A DNA stretch of 60,675 nucleotides from Burkholderia paludis (GTDB taxonomy: Bacteria; Pseudomonadota; Gammaproteobacteria; Burkholderiales; Burkholderiaceae). A program made the position numbers and the translations under genes. Positions within the stretch are counted from its first letter, which is position 1. Each line of letters begins with the position of its first letter. Positions 1 through 6,877 of the stretch are shown piece by piece. Under the pieces are notes generated by a model. That model was not told the origin of the DNA. It ran no database searches and was given only the letters and a program-made list of their open reading frames with translations. The stretch lies in the NCBI RefSeq assembly GCF_000732615.1, contig NZ_JPGL01000063.1, forward strand, positions 1 to 60,675. Reading direction: 5' to 3'.

Positions 1-672
1 GTCGACAGCATCGATTCGACCGTGCGCCGCGCGTCGCCTATGAATGCCGCGAGGCATTTCCCCGACAGGATCGCCGCGTATTCCTCGCCACCGAGATAGA
101 TCGCGCTCGAAAGGCAGCCACGTTCGTGGCACCCGCCGCTACGTCGACAGCATCGATTCGACCGTGCGCCGCGCGTCGCCTATGAATGCAGCGAGGCGTT
201 TTCCCGACAGGATCGCCGCGTCTTCCTCGTCGCCGAGACAGGTCGCGCCCGGAAGGCAGCCACGTTCGCGGCGTCCGTCGCTACTTCGATAGCATCGATT
301 CGACCGTGCGCCGCGCATAACCCATGAATGCCGCGAGGCATTTCCCCGACAGGATCGCCGCGTATTCCTCGCCACCGAGATAGATCGCGCTCGAAAGGCA
401 GCCGCGTTCGTGGCATCCGCCGCTACTTCGGCAGCATCGATTCGACCGTGCGCCCCGCATAACCAATGAATGCCGCGAGGCATTTCCCCGACAGGATCGC
501 CGCGTCTTCCTCGCCACCGAGATAGATTGCGCTGGAAAGGCGGCCACGTTCGCGGCATCCGCCGCTATGTCGACAGCATCGATTCGACCGTGCGCCGCGC
601 GTCGCCGATGAATGCAGCAAGGCGTTCGCCCGACAGGATCGCCACGCCTTCCTCGCTGCCGAGACAGGCCGC
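1..672. repeat. 142-bp tandem repeat, four full units and a partial fifth
   Basis: Near-identical units begin at 1, 143, 285, 427 and 569, exactly 142 bp apart, each opening with a GTCGACAGC-like start. The last copy matches for only about 105 bp and is the genuine 3' end of the aadA-like gene on the minus strand. The other units are therefore duplications of that gene end plus about 37 bp. Each unit can encode, on the minus strand, a tail like AAFIGDARRTVESML followed by a stop. Because 142 is not a multiple of 3, the units do not form one long protein. The array starts at the window edge and may continue beyond it. Confidence 0.92.
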
Positions 673-1449
673 GCGAGCCGCCGCTACAACCGACCGGTAC
701 GTTTCCGGCAGACGCTCCGGCACCCATCTCGCGGCGACCTCCTTGGGCGCGATCCTGCCGGTCACGGCGCTGTACCAGGTGCTCGCGAGCGCGAGCACCA
801 CGTTGCACGCGTCGCCGCGCCGATCCGGTTCGGCATGCCTCCGCGAAACGGTCGCCAACGACGCGGCGACAAGATCCCGAGCGGGCGCCGGCTCGAACAG
901 CGCAGTCTCCGGCGGGCCGGTCAGCTCGACACCGTGCTGTCGCACCTTCGTCGACAGGATCGCCGGATCGTGATCGACGATGCCGGCTTCGAGGTCGTGA
1001 CGCAGCCACTCGCCGAACTGCAGTGCGCGCCGCGCCGGATAACGCCACGGCATGACTTCGTCGTGCGCGACGACGGTCACTTCCAGTGCGCGCGTGCCTT
1101 CCGTGCGATGCCGGCACGGCGAGCAGGTCGAGCATCAGCGCACGCCACGTCGGCTCGTCGCGCCAGGCCCCGACACCGTGGTCAGCAAGTCGATGTCGCT
1201 GCGCGGTTTCCGTCTTCCGTCGAGCGCCGATCCGAACCGGTGGATCGCCTTCGGCATCGCGCCAAGATGCCGCTCGATCGTGTCGCACGCGGCGACGACC
1301 GGCGCGGAGATTTCGTCAGGAAGGGTTTCAGTCGCGACACGCGCGTCTCGCGCTGCGCACGCAACAGGCGCAGCGAGCGCGACGGGCCGCTGCGGATCGA
1401 CCGCGAGCGCGGGTGACGATTGCCGTTCGTCATCGCGTGCGCGCGACAC
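565..1449 (-). pseudogene. aadA-like aminoglycoside nucleotidyltransferase, two frameshifts
   Basis: The product resembles AadA-type aminoglycoside 3''-adenylyltransferases, which transfer AMP to streptomycin/spectinomycin. The N-terminal part shows IERHLG, then FGSALDG and SDIDLLTTV, the GS...DxD nucleotidyltransferase signature. The C-terminal part shows VTVVAHDEVMPWRYPARR, LQFGEW, WYSAVTGRIAPK and a normal end. The middle, DEPTWRALMLDLLAVPA, is read only in another frame. One shift near 1160 and a compensating one near 1100 would be needed to join the parts; the first frame alone stops at 1135. The first ~55 residues are unlike AadA, so the true start is uncertain. Two sequencing errors are an alternative to real decay. 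Confidence 0.75.
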
Positions 1450-1487
1450 GTCATTCAGCGTACGTCACGCGTCGAGCCAGGCCTTCC

Positions 1488-1519
1488 ACTGTTTCGCCTC
1501 TGCACTGTTTCGCCTCTGC
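1488..1519. repeat. Perfect 16-bp tandem duplication
   Basis: ACTGTTTCGCCTCTGC occurs twice in direct succession at 1488-1503 and 1504-1519, in the gene-free stretch between the aadA-like remnant and the HU terminator. No function is evident. Confidence 0.85.
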
Positions 1520-1560
1520 GCGACTTCACTTCTTCGCTGCCGCGCGATTTGCGCAGCGCA

Positions 1561-1594
1561 ATAAAAATCCCCGCACGCTTTCGCGTACGGGGAT
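1561..1594 (-). terminator. Rho-independent terminator of the HU-like gene
   Basis: The arms ATCCCCGCACGC and GCGTACGGGGAT pair over 12 positions with one mismatch around a TTTC loop (1567-1594). On the minus strand this is followed by a T-rich tail (1561-1566). It lies 52 bp past the stop of the HU-like gene. Confidence 0.85.
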
Positions 1595-1646
1595 CGTCGG
1601 ACCTCGCAGCGGCTGCCGACGTGCCGTCGGCAACCGTTGCGCAGCA

Positions 1647-2096
1647 TTACGCTGCCGCGTCCTTCAGCTTCTTCAGCGCACGTGCCTTCACGCGCACGCT
1701 GGCCGGCTTCGCCGGGAACCAACGCTCTTCGCCCGTGAACGGATCCTTGCCGAAGCGCTTCTTCTTCGCCGGCACGACTTGCGCCGTGATCTTCAGCAGA
1801 CCCGGCAGCGTGAATTCGCCTGCGCCCTTCTTGTGGACCGAGCCCAGCACGACGTTCTCGAGTGCGACGAGCACTGCCTTGACAGCCTTCACTTCGACAG
1901 CTGCGCGCTCAGCGATGTGCGTTGCGAGCGATGCCTTCGTGAACTTGTCCTTCAGCGGCGTCGGAGCAGCCGGTGCCGCCTTCGCGACAACCTTCTTGGC
2001 CACTACTTTCTTCGCGGGCGCAGCCTTTTTGGCAGCCACTTTCTTGGTGGCCGGTGCGGCAGCCTTCTTGGCCACCTTTTTTGCGGAAGTCGCCAT
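1647..2096 (-). CDS. HU-family DNA-binding protein with lysine/alanine-rich N-terminal tail
   Basis: A 149-residue nucleoid protein. Residues 1-52 are an AK/AAK/PAKK-rich tail like histone H1 C-terminal tails. Residues ~55-149 are an HU/IHF fold, with KDKFTKASLATHIAE at the start and a GEFTLPGLLKI strand followed by a basic DNA-binding arm containing KKRFGKDPFTGEE. Ordinary HU is about 90 residues, so this is the tailed version seen in Burkholderia. The start at 2096 is chosen because AGGAG lies about 5 bases upstream; a longer reading frame begins at 2129 without such a site. It is monocistronic with its own terminator, and probably compacts DNA. Confidence 0.9.
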   Translation of the reverse strand: MATSAKKVAKKAAAPATKKVAAKKAAPAKKVVAKKVVAKAAPAAPTPLKDKFTKASLATHIAERAAVEVKAVKAVLVALENVVLGSVHKKGAGEFTLPGLLKITAQVVPAKKKRFGKDPFTGEERWFPAKPASVRVKARALKKLKDAAA

Positions 2097-2207
2097 GTTT
2101 CTCCTACCAGGTGTGGTCGTTGGATACACGAAGCGTGCAACGCGCGCGCTTCAACGCCGGATTCTACAAGCGCCTTGACGCTTCGTGCAGTACTTTTATG
2201 CGTTTTC

Positions 2208-2231
2208 GCGGGGTTTCCCGCAGGTTTTTTT
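2208..2231 (+). terminator. Terminator-like hairpin with T7 run upstream of bceU
   Basis: GCGGG, a GTTT loop and CCCGC (2208-2221) are followed after AGG by seven T residues on the plus strand. No plus-strand gene ends here, so it may terminate a short RNA from the HU-bceU gap or attenuate bceU. A TTGACG at 2175 is a possible -35 element upstream. A separate -10-like TATACT at 2321 could start a bceU transcript downstream of the hairpin. Confidence 0.45.
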
Positions 2232-2353
2232 GCGTGCGGCCGGCTTCATCGACGCTCGAGCGTCAGAAAACGCCTTCACGTAGGCCTCCAAACGCGAATT
2301 ACGTTCGAGATTTGCGCACCTATACTGGCCTCGCTCAACGTCCGAACGCCGTC

Positions 2354-3472
2354 ATGCGCGAAGCCCGATACGTCAAAGGACTCGACGGCCTGCGAGCCCT
2401 CGCCGTCATGCTCGTCTTCCTGTCCCACAAGGCTCACGTCGTCGCCGTCGACGTCGGCAAGCTCGGCGTGTGGACGTTTTTCCTGATCAGCGGATTCCTG
2501 ATCGTCGGCGAGCTGCATCGCAACCGGCAGGCGGTCGAGTGCGGCACCATGACGCGTCGGCACGCACTCGCGCTGTTCCTCGCGAAACGCGCGCTGCGGA
2601 TCTTCCCGGTGTATTACCTGCTGCTCGCCGCGCTCGCGATCGCGCACGCGCTGTTCTACCAGCGCGGCGTCGATCTCGGGCTCGCGTGGCACGCCGTGTT
2701 CCTGTCGAACTACTGGATCGGCGTCGTCAAGGACGGCTGGCCGGGCGCCACGTCGCACTTCTGGAGCCTCGCGGTTGAACAGCAGTTCTATCTGATCGCA
2801 CCGCTCGCGCTGCTCGCGGTGCCCGCCGCGCGACACGTCGCGCTCGGCGTCGCGGCCGTCGTGGCATGCGCGATCGCGCATCTCGCGCTCCACCTGTCCG
2901 GCGCGTCGCCGGTGCTGATCTACGCGTTTTCCCCGTGGAATTTCGCGCTGATCGCGCTCGGCGGCGTCGGCGCGATGCTGCTCGCCGAGCACGGCGCAAC
3001 CGCCGCACGGCGCGCCCCGCCGGGCTGGCTCGGCATGGCGGGCGTCGTGTTCTTCCTCGTGCTGCCCGCCTGCACGACATTGCCGGGCGGCGTCGCCGGA
3101 CTCGCGGATCTCGGCCTGTCCGTATCGCTCGGCCTGCTGCTGATGTGGATCGTCAGCGTCCCCGGGCATCCGGTCGTGGCGCTGCTCGACCGCGCGCCGC
3201 TCGTCCACCTCGGCACGATCAGCTACGGCTTCTACCTGTTCCACAACCTGATTCCGGCACGCTTCGGCGTGCCGCCCGCGCACTTCGCGCACGCGGCGGT
3301 ACCGGAAATCGTCCGCGCGACGCTGCCCGAGACACTGCAATTCGCGCTCGCCGTGCTGCTCGCGCACCTGTCCTGGCGCTATCTCGAAAAACGGCTGCTC
3401 GATTTCAAGCAGCCGCTCGCTGCGATGCTGGCCAGGCACTTCGCCGTGCGGCCGGGCACGTCGGCGCGTTGA
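2354..3472 (+). CDS. bceU: Acyltransferase 3 family membrane protein, cepacian cluster BceU
   Basis: A 372-residue integral membrane O-acyltransferase of the OafA/YrhL type, which moves an acyl group (usually acetyl) from the cytoplasmic side onto exopolysaccharide sugars. Family marks are GLDGLRALAVMLVFLSHKAH near the N-terminus (the conserved R and H), FFLISGFLIVGEL, and LAVEQQFYLIAPL around residue 135. About ten hydrophobic segments follow. The start at 2354 gives the usual YVKGLDGLRA opening; no strong ribosome site precedes it. It converges on bceT. The name follows the bce-II gene order; the acyl donor and acceptor are not readable from sequence. Confidence 0.85.
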   Translation: MREARYVKGLDGLRALAVMLVFLSHKAHVVAVDVGKLGVWTFFLISGFLIVGELHRNRQAVECGTMTRRHALALFLAKRALRIFPVYYLLLAALAIAHALFYQRGVDLGLAWHAVFLSNYWIGVVKDGWPGATSHFWSLAVEQQFYLIAPLALLAVPAARHVALGVAAVVACAIAHLALHLSGASPVLIYAFSPWNFALIALGGVGAMLLAEHGATAARRAPPGWLGMAGVVFFLVLPACTTLPGGVAGLADLGLSVSLGLLLMWIVSVPGHPVVALLDRAPLVHLGTISYGFYLFHNLIPARFGVPPAHFAHAAVPEIVRATLPETLQFALAVLLAHLSWRYLEKRLLDFKQPLAAMLARHFAVRPGTSAR

Positions 3473-3777
3473 ACGCCGGTCGCAGGCGAAACGGACCGAA
3501 CCGGCAAGCCGCGGCGCCGGGCACCCGCGCAAGCCGACCCGCGGCGAGAGATTCCGCGCCAGCGTCCGGCAGTGGCGGAACCGGTGCCGGCACGCGCCTC
3601 CACATGCATCGCGCAACCGCGTGCGCCGCTCCGGCACGGGCTTCCGCATCGGCTTCCGGCGTTACACGGACGCTAGCTGGCCGCACCGTCCCGCTGCGCA
3701 TGCTGCACCGTTCTCGAAGCAGATCCGAGCCACCGCGTCCGCTCCCGCGGCACACACGGCGATCGCACACCCGCACA
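3473..3777. other. Gene-free stretch between convergent bceU and bceT
   Basis: GC-rich, no plausible reading frame with a ribosome site, and no repeat noticed. The only structure is the bceT terminator at its right end. Confidence 0.6.
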
Positions 3778-3812
3778 CAAAAAAGCCCCGGGCGCGCGAG
3801 CGACCGGGGCCA
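3778..3812 (-). terminator. Rho-independent terminator of bceT
   Basis: GCCCCGG and CCGGGGC arms (about 3786-3812) enclose a GC-rich loop. On the minus strand they are followed by six T residues. It lies 41 bp beyond the bceT stop. Confidence 0.8.
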
Positions 3813-3853
3813 ACGGAACAACCACCACCTGAAACAACGACGGGCGCGACTGC

Positions 3854-4741
3854 TCAGGCGACAGCAGCCAGCGCGGGCAGACAGGTACGCAGATACGCCT
3901 CGAATTCGCGGCTCACTTCCGGATGCCGGAGCGCAAGCTCGACGGTGGCCTTGAGATAGCCGATCTTGCTGCCGCAGTCGAAGCGCGTGCCGTAGTAGCG
4001 ATACGCGAGCACCTGCTCGTTCGCGAGCAGCGACTGGACCGCGTCGGTCAACTGCAGTTCGCCGCCCGCACCCGGCTTGAGCCGGCGCAGATGATCGAAC
4101 ACCGTCGGCATGAACACGTAGCGCCCGACCACGCCGAGATTCGACGGCGCGTCCTCGGGCGCGGGCTTCTCGATGATGCCCGACAGCTTGATGATGTCCT
4201 CTTCCCATTCGCGGCCTTCGATGACCCCGTACGAACGGCTGTCGTCGCGCGCGATCGTCTCGACCCCGATCACCGAGCTGTGATAGTGGTCGAACACGTC
4301 CACGAGCTGCTTGAGCACCGGCTGTTCGCCATGCAGCAGGTCGTCGGCGAGGATCACCGCGAACGGCTCGCCGTGCACCAGCTTCTCGGCGCACAGCACC
4401 GCGTGGCCGAGGCCGAGCGCTTCCGGCTGGCGCACATAGAAGCAGTCGACGTGGCTCGGCTTGATGCCGCGCACGAGTTCGAGCAGCTTCTCCTTGCCGC
4501 GCGCCTCGAGCTCGGCCTCGATCTCGTACGACTTGTCGAAGTGATCCTCGATCGCGCGCTTGCTGCGCCCGGTGACGAAGATCATCTCGGTCATGCCCGC
4601 GTTGATCGCTTCCTCGACCGCGTACTGGATCAGCGGCTTGTCGACGACGGGCAGCATTTCCTTCGGGCTCGCCTTCGTCGCCGGGAGGAACCGCGTGCCG
4701 AGACCGGCAACGGGGAACACGGCCTTGGTGACTTTCAACAT
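3854..4741 (-). CDS. bceT: UTP-glucose-1-phosphate uridylyltransferase (GalU family), BceT
   Basis: A 295-residue cytoplasmic enzyme making UDP-glucose from UTP and glucose-1-phosphate, a precursor for UDP-glucose and UDP-glucuronate in cepacian. It shows the nucleotidyltransferase signature GLGTRFLPATKASPKEMLPV at residues ~12-31, the sugar-binding DKPLIQYAVEEA, and FAVILADDLL around residue 130. Length is typical of GalU. The start at 4741 is set by the MLKVTKAVFPVAGLG opening; the reading frame extends 32 codons further but that part is unlike the family. It stands alone on the minus strand between two acyltransferase genes on the plus strand. Confidence 0.93.
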   Translation of the reverse strand: MLKVTKAVFPVAGLGTRFLPATKASPKEMLPVVDKPLIQYAVEEAINAGMTEMIFVTGRSKRAIEDHFDKSYEIEAELEARGKEKLLELVRGIKPSHVDCFYVRQPEALGLGHAVLCAEKLVHGEPFAVILADDLLHGEQPVLKQLVDVFDHYHSSVIGVETIARDDSRSYGVIEGREWEEDIIKLSGIIEKPAPEDAPSNLGVVGRYVFMPTVFDHLRRLKPGAGGELQLTDAVQSLLANEQVLAYRYYGTRFDCGSKIGYLKATVELALRHPEVSREFEAYLRTCLPALAAVA

Positions 4742-4970
4742 GTTCGCATCCTGATTGCGTTGACTGCGCCGCGTCGACCCGCGACCCGGCGCGATGGTGT
4801 TCCGAACGGCATATCGAGAATCGACGGCACGGCCCACTCCATTCCGCTCGCTTTCGATATGAACTGATTACGCAACGATCCCGGGAAAAACATGCGCCTC
4901 CCGGACCGGGCGATATTGCCGGCCCGGTTGCCGAATCAGAAACAAGTTACCGATTTCGAAATGGCGATTC

Positions 4971-5114
4971 TCACGATTCGAATTCCTCGATATAAGGCAC
5001 GCCGCCCCGTTCGAAGCCCGGGCGAATCGGCTCGTTCTTCAGCGCCTCACGGTACGCCGACAGCACGACCATGACCAGCAGTACTGCAGCGCTCGCGATC
5101 CAGTGCATGTCCAT
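4971..5114 (-). CDS. Small single-pass membrane protein, unknown
   Basis: A 47-residue protein starting MDMHW. AAGGAG sits eight bases upstream of the ATG at 5114, which is what supports it as a gene. Residues ~5-22 (WIASAAVLLVMVVLSAY) form one hydrophobic helix, followed by an acidic, proline/glycine-containing tail ending EEFES. The frame is open 30 codons further upstream, but that part lacks a ribosome site. It lies between bceT and bceS in the exopolysaccharide cluster. No family recognised; a role as a small partner of a membrane complex is only a guess. Confidence 0.6.
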   Translation of the reverse strand: MDMHWIASAAVLLVMVVLSAYREALKNEPIRPGFERGGVPYIEEFES

Positions 5115-5347
5115 CTTGCCGCTCCTTGCGTCGATCAACCGAGGCTTCAAACTATCAGAAAAAAATCGGTAAATAATTGATGCCGTTCGCGGAACCGCTT
5201 TCATGACAAGCTGAAACCGCCATGCGGAATTCCGTTATTTCCAGGCGATATTTTTTTATTCATTGATCGAATTCCTGCGCATTAGGATGGGATCGGGTTT
5301 CCCGTTCGTTGACCGTCCATTTCATCCGTCGCAAGGAATCGAATCGC

Positions 5348-6523
5348 ATGCACGCTTTCAGCGGATCGTCCCTGGCCGCGCCGCCCGTCGCCGATCGCAA
5401 GGAACACGTAATCGACGCGATGCGCGGCTTCGCGGCGCTGCTCGTCGCCTATTTCCATTGCCGCCAGGTCGTCTGGGTCGGCATGCAAAGCTTCCATCAT
5501 GCCTACGGCCATGCCCTGAGCCCGGGCGCGATCGCCGGCTATCTGACCTTCCCGTTCGCGTGGGGCTCCGCCGGCGTGCCGATCTTCTTCGTCATCAGCG
5601 GTTACTGCATCCATCGCAACGCGGCGCTCAAGCTCGCGGCCGATCCCGCGTACCGGCTCGACGCGCCGAACTTCTGGGCGCGCCGGTTCGCGCGCATCTA
5701 CCCGGTGCTGCTCGCCGCGTTGCTGTTCACGCTCGCGCTCGACGCGCTCAGCCTGCAGATCGAGCCCGTCAGCCACAAGATCCGCGACATCGGCGCCGCG
5801 GCCTTCCTCGTGAACCTGTTCTCGCTGCAGGGTGTCGCCGGCTACACGTACGGATCGAACGGCGCGCTGTGGACGCTGTCGCTCGAGGTGCAGTTCTACG
5901 CGATCTACCCGCTGCTGTTCGCACTGCGCCGGCGCATCGGCATGCCGGCCGTCGTGGCCGCGGTCGCGCTCGTCAACGTCGCGTCCGCATGGCTGCTCGA
6001 ACGCCACGACCTGCAGTTCTTCACGTCGTACTGGCTGTCCTGGACGATCGGCGCGTGGATCGCCGACGTGCGCGCGCAGCAGGCGCGCGGCGCGGCCGTC
6101 GTGCCGTCGCGCGCGTGGTACGGTGCGGCCGCCGTGCTGCTGGCCGCCGGCTGCGGCGCGTTCCATGTCGGCCAGTACGGCGCGTTCCAGCTCTGGTCGG
6201 CCGGCTTCGCATGCTTCCTGTACCGCGCGCTTGCCCGTCCGCCGCGCCCGACGCCGCCGTTGCACGTGCTCGGCTGGTTCGGCGACTTCAGCTACTCGCT
6301 CTACCTGATCCACCTGCCGCTGTTCGTCTGCCTCGGCTCGGTGCTGTTCCATTCCCGGCTGCAGTTGTCGATCTGGCCGTCGTTCGCGTTCATGGCCGCC
6401 GCGATCCCGGTTGCGTACGTGTTCTACCGGCTGTTCGAGCGGCCCGCGATGACGTGGTCGGCCAGCTTCAGGCCGACGCGCTCCGCCCGCGCGGTCGCGC
6501 CGGCACCGGAGCGGGCCGCGTGA
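5348..6523 (+). CDS. bceS: Acyltransferase 3 family membrane protein, cepacian cluster BceS
   Basis: A 391-residue multi-pass O-acyltransferase. The first helix carries IDAMRGFAALLVAYFHCRQ (conserved R and H), the second FFVISGYCIHRNAALKLA, and the third domain has LWTLSLEVQFYAIYPLLF. It ends in a short hydrophilic tail. An AAGGA about ten bases upstream supports the start at 5348. It is the second of three acyltransferases in the cluster, fitting the several acetyl groups carried by cepacian. Which sugar it decorates is not visible. It faces bceR tail to tail. Confidence 0.87.
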   Translation: MHAFSGSSLAAPPVADRKEHVIDAMRGFAALLVAYFHCRQVVWVGMQSFHHAYGHALSPGAIAGYLTFPFAWGSAGVPIFFVISGYCIHRNAALKLAADPAYRLDAPNFWARRFARIYPVLLAALLFTLALDALSLQIEPVSHKIRDIGAAAFLVNLFSLQGVAGYTYGSNGALWTLSLEVQFYAIYPLLFALRRRIGMPAVVAAVALVNVASAWLLERHDLQFFTSYWLSWTIGAWIADVRAQQARGAAVVPSRAWYGAAAVLLAAGCGAFHVGQYGAFQLWSAGFACFLYRALARPPRPTPPLHVLGWFGDFSYSLYLIHLPLFVCLGSVLFHSRLQLSIWPSFAFMAAAIPVAYVFYRLFERPAMTWSASFRPTRSARAVAPAPERAA

Positions 6524-6813
6524 TCCGGCCGATCCGCCTGCGGCGCCTCCGGGCGGCATCCCGCCGCACGGGGGCTTCCCGCCGCCGTGAGCACGCCGCG
6601 ACACCCGGCTGACGCAGACGGGCATCCCGCCCGTGCCCGGCCGCGCCACGGCCCGCACAGGCCGCTCCTGATCGTTTTTCTTCACGCACAAGCCGAGGGG
6701 CGCCGCCTTCGCGCTCGACCGGCGTGTGCGCCGGATCGCGGCGACGGCCGGTCAAGGCGCGACACGACATGCGGCAACCCGCCCGCCACTCGCCGGACGG
6801 ACTCCCGCGCCGA
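6524..6813. other. Gene-free stretch between bceS and bceR
   Basis: Very GC-rich, with several frames open only by base composition. Apart from the hairpin at its right edge, nothing is visible. Confidence 0.5.
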
Positions 6814-6853
6814 AAAGACACAGCCCCCATGCAGCGCAACGCCGCATGGGGGC
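6814..6853 (-). terminator. Likely terminator of the bceP-bceQ-bceR operon
   Basis: A perfect 11-bp inverted repeat AGCCCCCATGC/GCATGGGGGCT (6822-6832 and 6843-6853) is followed on the minus strand by GTGTCTTTT. It lies 24 bp past the bceR stop. The T-run is imperfect, so termination may be partial. Confidence 0.7.
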
Positions 6854-6877
6854 TCGACGCCGGCCGGTGCGCGCCGC

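Noticed and set aside
1..672. CRISPR array
   Set aside because: Units are 142 bp, directly contiguous with no unique spacers, and match the 3' end of a neighbouring gene.
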